From the NCBI RefSeq assembly GCF_958298935.1, contig NC_084940.1, positions 2,386,001 to 2,450,000 on the forward strand: a stretch of DNA of 64,000 bases, written 5' to 3'. A program made the translations under genes and the position numbers. The DNA is from Phragmites australis (taxonomy: Eukaryota; Streptophyta; Magnoliopsida; Poales; Poaceae). The notes under the pieces were generated by a model. That model saw only the letters and a program-made list of their open reading frames with translations. It made no database searches and was not told the origin of the DNA. This document shows, piece after piece, positions 23,342 through 35,163 of this stretch (position 1 is the first letter of the stretch; each line of letters opens with the position of its first letter).

Positions 23342-26300
23342 ATGTCAGTTGATGGAGATAAAACGCCAAAGGACTTCAAGGAGTGTGTCAGCCAAGAGCA
23401 GCTACAAGCTGTTGTAGACAATGCTCAGAAGGAGATGAAGGAGACAGTCATCAAGGCTGTCACTGAAGCGATAATTGAGATGAAACTCGCAAACGCGGTT
23501 GAGCGGGTGGACAAACGGTTATCCGAGCTCACCGACAGGGTAAATGCTTTGGAAAACCGTCCTGTGCACAACGAAGATGTGAATGGAAGCAACACCGTTG
23601 ATGAGGTGTATGATGACGATGGTAATGTTGATCCAGCGGCGACATTGCAAAACAGATTACGGCGTCATCTTTGCACTAACACCACAGGTATGGGTGGCGT
23701 TCCACATCACCACCACCATCGAGGTATGTATAATCGAGCTCCTGAAGATCCTTATGCTAAGGTTAAATTTGCTATACCTTCTTTTTCGGGACATTATGAT
23801 GCTGAGGGATATCTTGATTGGGAGATGACAGTAGAGCAAAAATTTAGTGCCCACCAAGTACCTGAATAACATAGAGTTAGACAAGCCACTAGTGAGTTTA
23901 AAGATTTTGCTATTATTTGGTGGACTGGATTAGCTGCAGATGGTGCCACACCTCGTACATGGGAAGAGCTTAAGGTTGCTATGCGTGATAGATTTGTTCC
24001 CCCATCTTATCATAGAGACCTACGTAAGAAATTGATGCGCTTAGAACAGGGAGATAAATCTGTGCAGGATTATTATGGTGAGCTTCAAAAGGGCTTGATG
24101 CGTTGTGGCATAGTAGAGGGAAACGAAGATTCTATTTGTCGATTTTATTCGGGTTTGAGACGTGAAATCCAGGATATTATTCATTATAAAGAATTTAACA
24201 ATGTCAACCAGTTGTTTCAGTTTGCTATGCTTGCAGAGAAGGAGTTGCAGGGGCGTGAGCAGCAGGGCAAATACAAGGCCAGCACCACATACACGCCGCG
24301 CATAGGACCATCCTTGGGGCTGTCCAAATCATCCACTTACAGGGCTCCCTCACCAGCGAGCAAGCAACAAGCAGCTACGGCACCAAATCCGGCCACTACA
24401 CGACCTTCAGGCTCAGGTAAAAATTCTGTTTTGCAGGGACCTTCCAAGAGTGCTTCCTCTGTTGCATCAACGGAACGCACCTCTGGCATTCAGTGCCGTC
24501 GCTGCCATGGATTCGGTCATGTGCAGAAGGATTGCCCAAGTCAGCGGGCATACATTGCAACGGAAGATGGGTACATCAGCGCCTTTGACATTGAGGAAGA
24601 AGAAGAAGAAGAACCAGTTGTTGAGGAGAGCAACGAAATCTTGGGCAGTGATGACACAGCGACCTATAGGAGCATCATTGTGCAGCGGGCGCTCAGCACA
24701 AAGGTACAACAACCAGAGAAGCTGCAACGCCATAACTTGTTCCAAATTTTCTTCGTCATCCAAAATCGGCGAGCACGTGTCATCATCGATGGAGGTAGTT
24801 GTAATAATTTGGTGAGTTCAGATTTGGTCAAGAAGCTTGGCTTGACCACACGCCAACACCCCCATCCATATAACCTTCAGTGGTTTAATGATGCTGGAAA
24901 AGCTAAGGTAACACAAACTTGCAGAGTTTCTTTTTCCATTGGTTCCTATGCTGATTATGTTGACTGTGATGTGGTACCTATGGAAGCTTGCTCACTTTTA
25001 TTGGGTCGACCTTGGGAATTTGATAATGATGCTATACACCATGGTAGAAGTAATACATATACTTTTATGCATAAAGGAAAGAAAATTACTTTGGTTCCTA
25101 TGACCCCTGCTGAAATTGTACAAGCTGATAAAGAACGAGCTGCTAATTTGCGTGATACTAAATCTGAAAATCAGCAAGTTGCTAATTCTCTTTACCCACC
25201 TAAAAAGGATAAGTCTGCACCTAGTTCTAAGGTAGAGGGCATAAAATTGAAGGGTGGTGTTATGCTTGCACTAAAAAGTGACCTTGCTGAAATTTCTAAT
25301 AATGATATTTGCTACACCTTGGTTTGCAAACGAGTTTTGTATTCGCTTGATGATGTTATTAGTTCGATACCTCCTGCTGCCACTAACCTTTTGCAGGAGT
25401 ATGAGGATGTTTTCCCAGCTGAGATACCCCCGGGACTGCCACCTATGAGAGGGATAGAGCATCAAATCGATTTGATCCCGGGAGCAACATTGCCAAATCG
25501 TACTGCGCATCGAACCAATCCCGAGGAGGCTAAGGAAATTCAGCGGCAAGTCCAAGAGCTTTTGGACCGTGGGTATGTACGTGAGAGCCTTAGTTCTTGT
25601 GCTGTTCCTGTGATTTTGGTTCCTAAGAAAGATGATACTTGGCGTATGTGTGTTGATTGCAGAGCCATCAATAACATTACTATTCGATATCGCCATCCTA
25701 TTCCTAGACTTGATGATATGCTTGATGAGTTGTGTGGCTCTGTAATTTTTACAAAGATCGACTTGCGTAGTGGTTACCACCAAATTAGAATGAAACTTGG
25801 AGATGAATGGAAAACAGCTTTCAAAACTAAATTCGGATTATATGAGTGGTTAGTAATGCTTTTTGGTTTAACTAATGCACCTAGCACTTTCATGCGTTTG
25901 ATGAATGAGATTTTAAGAGCTTTTATTGGACGATTTGTGGTGGTTTACTTTGATGATATATTGATTTATAGCAAGTCTTTGGATGAACATATGGATCACT
26001 TACGTGCTGTTTTTAATGCTTTACGTGATGCATGTTTATTTGGTAACCTTGAGAAATGCATCTTTTCCACGGATTGAGTCTCTTTTCTTGGCTATGTTAT
26101 TACTGCACAGGGAATTGAGGTGGATGAAATGAAAATTGAAGCCATAAAGAGTTGGCCGGTGCCCCAAACCATCACACAGGTGAGAAGTTTTCTTGGACTT
26201 GCAGGTTTTTATCGTCGTTTCGTGAAGGATTTCAGCGCCATTGCTGCCCCCTTACACGAGTTGACAAAGAAAGGTGTGGTGTTCCACTGGGGTAAGGCAC

Positions 26301-26656
26301 AAGAGGAGTCCTTTGACACTTTGAAGGACAAGCTTACGCACGCGCCATTGCTGCAACTTCCAAATTTTGGTAAGACCTTTGAGCTAGAATGTGATGCTAG
26401 TGGAGTTGGCATTGGAGGTGTTTTGATGCAAGAAGGTAAGCCCGTTGCATACTTTAGTGAAAAATTGCATGGCCCTATTCTTAATTACTCTACGTATGAT
26501 AAGGAATTGTATGCACTTGTACATTCTTTAGAGACGTGGCGTCATTATTTGTGGCCTAAAGAATTTGTTATACATTCAGATCATGAATCGCTTAAGTATC
26601 TTCGTTCTCAAAATAATCTGAATCGTAGACATGCTAAGTGGGTTGAATTTATTGAA
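23342..26656 (+). pseudogene. gag-pol of the CRM-like element, two stops, truncated
   Basis: The reading starts at the ATG at 23342 and stays in one frame for about 1,100 codons. Gag core is present (YLDWEMTVEQKFSAHQVPE, then a WEELKVAMRDRFVPPSYHRD segment). A CCHC zinc knuckle (CRRCHGFGHVQKDC, about 24502-24543) is followed by a protease-like IIDGGSCNNL, reverse transcriptase with YFDD (about 25948) and RNase H residues ([23 protein letters not shown]). Two stops interrupt it: TAA at 23867-23869, where family members read Gln, and TGA at 26075-26077, where Arg is expected. Both fit single C-to-T changes. No frameshift was found. The frame ends where RNase H is cut at KWVEFIE and joined to LTR sequence, so integrase is absent. 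Confidence 0.85.
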
Positions 26657-27296
26657 TCAGCCTCGACCTCCAGGACCAGCGAGCAGTAAAACGGACGCCC
26701 AGGACGCATCCGGACTCCGTTTTCGACGATCCACATATGGTTGGAAAGATAATTTCATAAGGAAACCAATGGGGTTGGTTTGAGGTACAAATTACTTCTG
26801 AGTCAACGGGAAACGTCGAAACAAGTCAGCGTCCAGAATCTGTCCCGGTGCTGCGTCACCGTTTTTGGTCCGTTGGGCCGTGTATCGTCGTTGGGCCCAT
26901 TAGGGGGGCGTGTCCAGGGGGTGTGACGACCCTTAGACCCTTATTATCAGCTGCCACCGCTCTCGTTAGGGGGGGTTTGCTTAGATTATTCTATCAAGAA
27001 CAGTTTCGTCGTTTCGTCGGTTTGTGAGACCCCAACTCGTGAGATTAATCATTCATCTACAATTTGGTTGCATTCTTCCTTGTTCTTGCTTGTGTTCTTC
27101 GATTCACAGGCAAGGACTTTAGCCTTCTTGGCGAGGTCAATCGTGCAACACCGGTTGATAACCCGAGGAGACGTGGTGCTGCGATTGCGGGGTTTCGGAT
27201 CGTGTTGTTCGGAAGCCGGATCGACTTGTGTCTCGTTTCCACCAAATCGAGAGTTACCAGAACCTTTCGGAAGATCGGGAACCCTTGTTCATACCA
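26654..27296 (+). repeat. 3' LTR of the CRM-like element, left part deleted
   Basis: Collinear with 21553-22196 of the 5' LTR. It begins at a shared GAATCA, which is also what the RNase H codons at the junction would read, so the deletion probably formed at this microhomology. It ends CATACCA followed by the GAGGT duplication. Confidence 0.85.
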
Positions 27297-27301
27297 GAGG
27301 T

Positions 27302-28295
27302 GACCTGGTCCGGAGCCCCGTGACGATGCTCGACAGATACGAGGCCGACCGGAGCGTCACGATGAAGCCAGATACGAAGTCGAAAGCGAGGTTGAGGGGC
27401 GTGACGGAGGCAAAGCCGTCTCGAGCCCTTGGCGGCAGAAGCTGGAGGCGGAGTCGATGATGAGGTCGAGGGGGGCAGTTTGCTACCCCCTCTGCGGTGG
27501 ACGCGGTGAGGCTTGACAGAGGCAGGGCCGTCCGGAGCCTGGCGATGTGAGATGGAGATAGAGTCGACGACGCGACCGAGGGGGCGGTCTGCTTCCCCCT
27601 CAGCAGTGGACGTGGCGAGGCTTGACGGAGGCAGGGTCATCTGGAGTCTGACGATGTGAGACGGAGACGGAGTTGACAACGCGGCTGAGGGGGGGGGCAG
27701 TCTACTACCCCCTCAGTGGTGGACGCGGCGAGGCTTGACAGAGGTAGGGCCGTCTGGAGCCTAGCGGCGTGATCCGCATACGGAGTCGACGACACGGCCG
27801 AGGGGGGCAGTCTTATGCCCCCTCAGCGGCGAACGCGGTGAGGCTTGACGGAGGCAGGGCTGTCCGGAGCTTTGTGGCTTGAGCTGGAGACGGAGTTGAC
27901 GACGTAGCCGAGGAGGCGATCTGCTACCTCCTCTGCGGTGGACGCGACGAGTCTTGACGGAGGCAGGGTTGTCGGGAGCATAGCGGCGTGAGCCAGAGAC
28001 GGAGTCGACGACGCGTCTGAGGGGGGTAGTCTGCTGCACCCTCAACGGTAAATGTGGTGAGGCTTGATGGAGACATGGCCTTGGAGCCTAGCGGCTTGAG
28101 CCGGAGCTGGAGTTGACTACACGACCGAGGGGGCAGTCTTCTGCTGTCTCAGCGGCAGACGCGGCAAGACTTGACGGAGGCAGGGTTGTCCCGAGCCTGG
28201 CGGTGTGAGTCGAAGACGGAGTCGATGACTCAGCCGAGGGGGCCAGTCTGCTATCACCTCAGCGTGGACGCGGCGAGGCTTGATAGAGGCAGGGT
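27302..28295. repeat. GC-rich tandem array of about 109-bp units
   Basis: A phrase close to GCTTGACGGAGGCAGGG recurs at about 27399, 27511, 27620, 27733, 27843, 27952, 28062, 28169 and 28278, spacing 107-113 bp, with a partial unit near 27328. Each unit also carries GGAGACGGAGTCGACGACG-like and GAGGGGGCAGTCTGCT-like blocks. The unit length is not a multiple of three and the frames are broken, so it is not a protein repeat. One more degenerate unit appears at 32735-32810, beyond the Tekay-like insertion, so the array was split by that insertion. Confidence 0.8.
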
Positions 28296-28299
28296 CATG

Positions 28300-29697
28300 C
28301 CCGAATTTGAGTCAAGATGAAAGGAGGCAAGACCATGTGTTTTTTTTTCTTTCTGAAAATGAACAGAGCATTCTATGGTTTGGGAACCGGCTAGTGATTC
28401 TGAAGGTTGAGGCATTGAGAAAAAAAATTCTGGATGAGGCTCATGATTTATTGCTATCCATCCACATCCCGGGAGCACGAAGATGTACTAAGACCTCAAG
28501 CCTAGATTTTGGTGGACTTATATGAAGCGAAAAATCGCTTGATATGTCGCTGAGTGTGATGTCTACCGAAGGGTCAAGGCCAAGCTTCTTAAGCCAGTCG
28601 GTATGCTACAGCCTTTGCCCATCCCCTCCTAGAAGTGGGAGGAAATCGGCATGGATTTCATTACCGGGTTGCTGAGGACTTCGCAAGGCTATGACTCAAT
28701 TTGGGTCATTGTGGACCGATTGACAAAATCCGCTCATTTTCTTCCTGTCAAGACCGTGTATTCGATCAAGCAATATGTGGAGCTTTACCTCACTAGAATT
28801 GTTTTCTTTCATGTAATTCCGAAGAAAATCATTTCTAATCGAGGCACTCAGTTCACCTCTCATTTCTGGAGGAGCCTTAATGAGACTATGGGAACCGAAC
28901 TCTTCCATAGCACCGCATATCATCCTCAGACAGATGGCCAAACTGAGAGGGTGAATCAGATCCTAGAAGATATGCTCCAAGCTTGTGTGCTCACATATGG
29001 AAAGGAGTGAGAGATTTGCTTACCATTTGCGGAATTCTCATACAATAACAGTTATCAATCAAGCATTGAGATGTTGCCGTTTGAAACTCTTTATGGCCGT
29101 AAATGTCGAACGCTGTTGAATTAGTTCGAATCCGGTGAACGGGCTTTTCTAGGCCCGAATTTGGTCAAAGTGGCAGAAGAGTATGTTTTGACTATTCGGA
29201 AGTGTCTCCTCACGGGACAATCAGGACGGAAGAGGTATGCGGATCGCCGTCAGCGAGAGCTTGAGTTCGAGATTGGAGATTTTGTGTATCTCAAGATGTC
29301 TTCTCTCAGAGGGGTCCAACGCTTTCAAGTTAGGGGGAAGCTAGCACCTCGTTATGTGGGACTATTCCAAATTGTTACTCAGCATGGGAAGGTTGCGTAT
29401 CGATTGAACTTGCCTTTGTCCTTTTCTATTGTTCACAACGTCTTCCACGTCTCACAATTAAAGAAATATCTTCGAGTCCCAACCAAACTCATTGAGGTGG
29501 CCAATCAAGAATTGCAATTGAATATTTCTTATCGTGAGTATCCAATCCGCATCCCTGATGAAATCGAATGCAAGACTCGACGTCACTCAACTAAGTTTCT
29601 CAAGGTTCAATGGAGTAATCATTCCGAAGATGAGGCAACGTGGGAACGAGAAGATTGGATTCGTGCCGATTATCCTGAGTTCTTCTCCAACCTGTGA
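28300..29697 (+). pseudogene. Integrase plus chromodomain fragment of Tekay-like pol
   Basis: Readable pieces are the integrase zinc-binding lead-in (LWFGNRLVILKVEALRKKIL, about 28370), a frameshifted HHCC part, and the catalytic core (WEEIGMDFITGLL, VDRLTKSAHFLPVK, AYHPQTDGQTERVNQILEDM). Next come the C-terminal GKLAPRYVG and VFHVSQLKKYLRVP segments, and a chromodomain-like end (FLKVQWSNHSEDEATWERED) closing at the stop at 29695-29697. Stops occur in the core region (28630s, 29008-29010, 29121-29123). The second catalytic Asp is changed: the usual SDRGTQF reads SNRGTQF. This copy is non-functional. Confidence 0.8.
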
Positions 29698-29823
29698 GTA
29701 TTGCATTAGTTCTCATTCCCACAGTTGGTATCATGTCCACATCTGGTATTTTCCCCTGGCATGGTTCCTAGATTCGTCGCACTCTTCTCCGACTCGTACC
29801 GAATCTTGGGACGAGATTCTTTT

Positions 29824-29839
29824 AAGGGGGAGGGGGGAG
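29824..29839 (+). promoter_or_regulatory. Polypurine tract of the Tekay-like element
   Basis: AAGGGGGAGGGGGGAG lies a few bases before the TG that opens the LTR at 29843, the expected plus-strand primer position. Confidence 0.7.
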
Positions 29840-29842
29840 CTT

Positions 29843-32734
29843 TGTCACGTCTCAAATCCTTAATTATGCAATTAAGCATAATCACGCTTCTTAAGGATTA
29901 TGTTTAATTTTATGTAATTCGTCTAAAGTCAATTAGATGAGATAAATGAATTCAGGAGAGAAAATAATAAAATTCACAATTAAAACTGACCCTTTCTTTA
30001 ACATGTGGGCCCATCACCCTAACCACCTAGAGGGGCAGCAATCACCTGCTCCCTCTCTCTCTCTCTCTCTCTCACTCCCCCACGCCTCCCTCTCCCTCTC
30101 CAGCTAGCCAATCAAGGGAGGAGCTCCCCCTCTCACTCTCTCTCAAGCATTCTCTCCTTCTCCCCAAAATTTGACCTCAAGAGAAGGATTTGAGGTATGC
30201 ATGTGGTATCCACACGATCACAAGCTCATGAGCTACTCATCTATCCAATTCGTTTTCGTTTTCATGGAGGAATCGAGTTATTCTTGAGTTCTTTAGATGT
30301 TCTTAAGTTTTTGGAGCAAAATATAGTTTTGGGCAATTTGAGCTATGAAGTCATGTTGCTAGGTTTATGAGTGAGTTCCAGACTTCTTGAACTATCCCTA
30401 GCATGTTTCCCTTAGACTTGGTGTGGCTCATAAATCAAATCGACCCCAAAATCCCCTAAAAAATGGCTGTTCTGGATAGCCCGGATACTTCGAGTAAACC
30501 CGGATACTCCGGGTTCAACATGAGAAAGCACATCGAATTTTATTAAAAAATTGATAAGGTTTAGGGTGCAAGATGGGTCTAGAATCCTTTGGATAGGGCA
30601 GATACATGTTTATATAGATATGTCATGCGAGTTGAATCGCCCGAGGGAAGATTTTTGAGAATGTCAAAGTCTGCCTCACCCATATAATCCAGATAAGCCT
30701 GGAGGATCCGGGTTAAACCGATGGATTTAACCGAGCACCCTCGCCCGGAACCTCATCCAGAGTTTTCGGCACAACCCAGATAGTCCGGACCAACCCGAAG
30801 GTTCCGGGTTAAATTGAAAATGGCTAACAGAGAACCCTCTCCCGGAGGTTGGCCCGGAGGCTCCAAAACCCGGATGCTCCGAGTCAACCCGAATACTCTG
30901 GCCTTATGATATTTTTCTGACTTCGTTTAGATCGCTTAGTGTGACATTAATTCATGTGTCTTGCACATCTAACATGTTTTTATGTATATTGTGGCATGCA
31001 TTGTTGCACTTCCATTATACTCATCATTGCATGCATTCTTCTCTAGTGAGCGGAGAACCGGCTCGTGACCCGGTGGTGATTGAAGACGACACCCATCTCT
31101 CCGAATTTTACGAGTGTTGCGCGGGTAACATAAGGCAAACTTCAGAGCAGCAAGGTAAGCATCTAAGCATACTTATCTCAATAATTTGGATTTTGTATGG
31201 TATAAATTGATAAATATGCCTTATGTATGTATGCATGAGTTTGAGTCGATGTCATAATATGGTGGGTAGAACCCATGTAGATGCATGATCTTTTCCTTCA
31301 TTTGTTATTGATCCATATCCTTATAGCCCGGGCATAATCATGTTAATGTCTAACTTAAAATATGATATGAGTTGCTTAGGATTGCATAGGTTTACGGTAG
31401 AAGTCGAGCGATGAAATGTTTCATCGTTCGCGAGCATATGCTTAATAGTTACTTACGCAATGATATTGATGATGAGTCATGAGCATGAGACAAGATTTGA
31501 GTGGTGTTAGAGGTATCATCTACCCTAGAGAAGGTTTTTGGGTAGTTCGGAGAAGGAGCTCGGATACCGTAGACTATTTTGCATTGGTTAAGCACCGATC
31601 GTTGGCCGTCGTTGGCTTAAGCACATACCGTACTCACCACATGCCGATCTAATGGTAAGGTGAGCCGGATACCTTTGTAGCTATGATCATTTGAGCCTGA
31701 ACATCGACGGTGTGAGCGGGCGAGCTTGAAGAGGTATTTAGTTTGCTCCGGGAGTAGTTCTAGATACCTCCACACCGAGCGATGCACGTATCAAATGGTT
31801 GGGGCTTATTGGGAAAGGTTATCACGAATACCCCCTTGTGTGCACTTTAGCGGGTGGCACAAGCCTAATGGTTCTCGTGTTGTATGGGTAAAGAAGTATC
31901 CCCTGCAGGGTGTAAAATATTTTAAAATGTCGCACTCTTGGTCATGAGCATGTCTTCTGTCCATTCGCACCATCGTAGAGTTCCGTTGTAGATTATGGTT
32001 GGTTATGGTGGAGATGGTTCATGTTACATATATGCTCGTTTTGGTTCCATTTACAATTATGTACAGTTGGTCTTTGCAGGGTATAGTGGTTTTTTTGTTA
32101 GTTAAGTTTATATGCTTACACATGTATGTGTCAAGTTGTCTTTGTATGTAAATTTTACTTAACCATATGGCCGTTTTCTTGCTAACATCCAAATGCATGA
32201 TCATTGGAGTTGGGCTAATTATTAGTTGCTCATTATGGATTAAGTCTTGCGAGGACCTTCGTACTCAGCTGCTCTACAGGTTTTGCAGATAAGGAGGAGT
32301 TGATATTTGGCTACCTCACACTTGCCAAGGGTGATGGCGGACATAAGTAGTGCATCCTACTCTGTTGGTGTGCTTTTGTGATGGAGCCTAAGGGTATGTG
32401 GCTCCATCCTGCTTTTGTTGTATAGTTTTAGTCTTACGCTGCGTAGTTTTTTTCAGGTTAGGAGTTGAGTAGGTTTTAGTTTCCTCTTAGCTCTCTTTTG
32501 TTGTAAATTATAATAACTTGGTAAATCCTTAAGAATTTGTAATATAATTTACTTACTGCTTTTTCTTAAGCTGTGTTGTGATGCTATATGTTGTAAAGGC
32601 ATGTGTTATGATCCTGGAAGTAAACACGTGCTGGGACTACCGGAATGACATTTTGGTTAATCATCGATGTTGTGATTGTGAATAATAATCCTCCTGGTGA
32701 TTAACTAGAATACTGTTTAGACGGTTCCCCCACA
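29843..32734 (+). repeat. 3' LTR of the Tekay-like element (about 2.9 kb)
   Basis: Begins TGTCACGTCTCAAATCC after the polypurine tract and ends GGTTCCCCCACA. Its right two kilobases align with 1-2003. It contains a CT microsatellite at about 30051-30073 and repeated CCGGATACTCCGGGTT-like motifs at 30480-30900. Short ORFs in it are not genes. Confidence 0.75.
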
Positions 32735-33778
32735 GTGAGCACGGTGGGCTCATCGGAGGCTAGGCCGTTCAGAGCCCTCGACAGTGGTAGCCGGAGACGC
32801 GGTCGATCTTGATTCTCGCACCAGTCCTGTAATTCTTTGACAATAATGTGTTTTCACAGAGTTAATCAAATTCTTCAACTTGTGCAGGATCGATCAAGCC
32901 TTTTGGAGCTAATGAAACTATGCAACCTATGCAGGATCGATCAAGCGTTTTCGCTCCCTAACTTCCCGGACCCCATCGCTCTTTTCGACTGTAAGCGACG
33001 GAGGGCGCGTTCTATTAGCGGCGCCGTGCCCTGCCGTGGTGGTGCGTATGTCATGTGGACTCCATACCTTTTGACTAACCCAGCCTTCCGCGGCGCTTTC
33101 GTACGACGGAGTAACTACGGCCGTATTATCTTAAACAAGCATGCACCCTTTTTACTATTATCTTTCTAGCTTGGGCGTAGCTCTTTTGGTGCTAATAAAC
33201 AAGGCATTTCAACACCCTGAAACTATTAGCGACCAGGTACAACAAACGCCTGCCCAGACATAAGCATGTAATGATAAAAGTACTTGACACACGGAGGCGT
33301 GTTTACCTTTGCTTTTGCCCTCACATGGGTTAGCCTTCGCTCGAGGTTGGATGAGCATAGGGAGTCACACTCGTACATGCTTCGCCTCCGAGGGCCTTGG
33401 GAGTGGCTCGTAGCATGCCATAGCCACCGTTCGCGCTCGCCCAGACTGATGCAACCGCGGCTTCTTCACCCGCAAGACGCTAATGAGGCAGTGCTCATAG
33501 AGCGGCGCTCGCAGCTGCATCCCCTTCACAATGCGTTTAAGCCTGCGCATCACGACCTTCTCTGCGGTAAGCCCCTGCTGCGGGGGAAGCCCGGTGGCAA
33601 ACCCACCTATTTGGAGCTACCCGGCGACGACCCTCAACACCGCGAGATGACAGCGAGATCACCCAGTGTGATGGTATTTCTTATAAACTGCTAAATCTTT
33701 GTGCGCTTCACTCATGATGAGCTCCCAACTTCCTTTCCTCATGACCTCTATTGTCGCATCCTCACGGACAGCGTTATC
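32735..33778. other. Residual array unit and unidentified DNA
   Basis: 32735-32810 is a degenerate continuation of the 109-bp array. The remainder is moderately GC-rich and holds no recognisable protein; ORFs at 32837-33169 and 33284-33694 have no visible domain. It may be the internal region of the outer element bounded by the 360-370-bp repeats. Confidence 0.35.
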
Positions 33779-34148
33779 TGTTGGCACACGAAAATGTGCT
33801 TGGCACACAAAAATGTGCCTCAAACAGCATACGGTAAGAGCCTCTTTCAACGGGGAGGCTCAAATGTAGAGATGAACAGTGAGTCGAAAGGAGAGGGCAA
33901 GAGAGAAACAAGTTAGTGTAATGGGGGAAAACCTCTGTGGCCCCCTCTCCTGTCTTTTGAGGACTTATTTATAGGGAGAAATGCAGAAGAAATTATCAGT
34001 CTGCTCCTAAGATATTATGTTACAATCATATGCATAGATGAGTATTTTACCCCTTTATATACCACGTAATGGCTGAGACATTATAATCGCTATAACAATA
34101 CAACATTGCGTCATCTAACTATCTTCAAGTTGGGACGTTCCGCCAACA
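33779..34148 (+). repeat. 370-bp LTR-like repeat, right copy
   Basis: Begins TGTTGGCACACG and ends CGCCAACA, so the ends are the inverted pair TGTTGG/CCAACA. It matches 20750-21109 along its length. The five bases after it (GCCAG) differ by one from the five before the left copy (GTCAG), so both could be LTRs of one element into which the other elements nested. Confidence 0.55.
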
Positions 34149-35114
34149 GCCAGTGAGAGTGTGAGCAGCCCTGAATCTTGAGAGTCGGCAGCTTCCAGCT
34201 TTTGCTGAATACTGTGCCCATAATGTGAATTATGCAAAAATTCAGAAAGCATGGCGCTATGAATTCAGGCTGTAAATTTTTAGTGCAGATAACAAGGTTG
34301 AGAGAGAGTGTACTGCGCTTAATCCTTGCAGCCAGTAGCTTCCACGTTTTACTGAATACAGTAGTGCCTGTATTATGCAGTACCATGCAGATATATTATG
34401 AAGGCACGATAGAATTGCAGGACGCGGTAATTTGGTACTGCACCGACAAGTTACTTCTCCAGTAATACAGCCAGAAAGAATTGCGAATCCTCGATTCAAC
34501 CGGAAGCAATTCGACGCACACAAATTACCTGCTTCCTCTACCCACTGTAATGCATATGCCTGGCGCGACATGGTCACAGCCAGGTACACACATGTACTTG
34601 GCGATTGTAACTTGCAAACTGGGAGGAGGACGTACGATCGACGAATAGCCAACGCGATGCTCATGATGATTGCAGGATCCCCAGCCCCAGCCCCCATGTG
34701 TGCACTGATCTCTCTGAGACCTGGACCTGGACCTGGACCTGAGAATTCATTCGATCGTACCTTGTTGGAAGCATTTGGCCATTTGGGCATTCAATCCGCC
34801 CCATGTTCTGTGAGTGCCAGGCGCCCATGAGTGACAGACAAGCTTTGCATTGCCGCAAGTGCACTGCCACTGCTACGCCAATATATATATGTACATACGG
34901 TACTGCTATTTTAAGTAACAAATTATTTTATAACTATTGAACAAAATTTTAATAGTAACTATTGAATCGTGTTTTACTATTAAAATTTTATTCTACACCC
35001 ACTACTACACCTATATATATATATAACATAATTTAGTAGTTAGTTATTACTGAAATTTTATTCAGTAAATATAGAATAATATGCTATACCACCTAAATGT
35101 AAAATAACATTACC

Positions 35115-35163
<49 letters not shown>

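Larger units (their letters stand above)
21279..27296 (+). mobile_element. CRM-like Ty3/gypsy element with internal deletion
   Basis: The element is bounded by GAGGT on both sides (21274-21278 and 27297-27301), an exact 5-bp target duplication. The 5' LTR (21279-22196) begins TGATGAGGACATC and ends CATACCA. A primer binding site TGGCATCAGAGC follows after two bases. A long leader leads to a gag-pol frame that runs into RNase H and is then fused directly to the middle of the 3' LTR (26654-27296). Missing are the end of RNase H, all of integrase, any chromodomain or CR motif, and the first about 274 bp of the 3' LTR. The LTR sequence, and a pol-like C-terminal reading inside it, point to the cereal CRM/centromeric lineage of chromoviruses, from family knowledge. 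By eye the shared LTR parts differ at about 19 sites in 643, roughly 3 percent. Confidence 0.85.
28296..32734 (+). mobile_element. 5'-truncated Tekay-like gypsy element
   Basis: The element begins abruptly inside the RNase H-integrase linker and contains a decayed integrase plus chromodomain-like end, a polypurine tract, and a full long LTR (29843-32734). Its 5' LTR, gag, protease and reverse transcriptase are missing, and no target duplication is visible. It sits inside the 109-bp array: array units occur immediately before 28296 and after 32734. Assignment to the Tekay (Del) chromovirus lineage rests on the integrase and chromodomain-type sequence and the very long LTR. Confidence 0.75.

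Noticed and set aside
27254..28045. Repeated VHRRGG-type minus-strand reading as a repeat protein
   Set aside because: The 109-bp unit is not a multiple of three and frames shift between units; it is a DNA tandem repeat.
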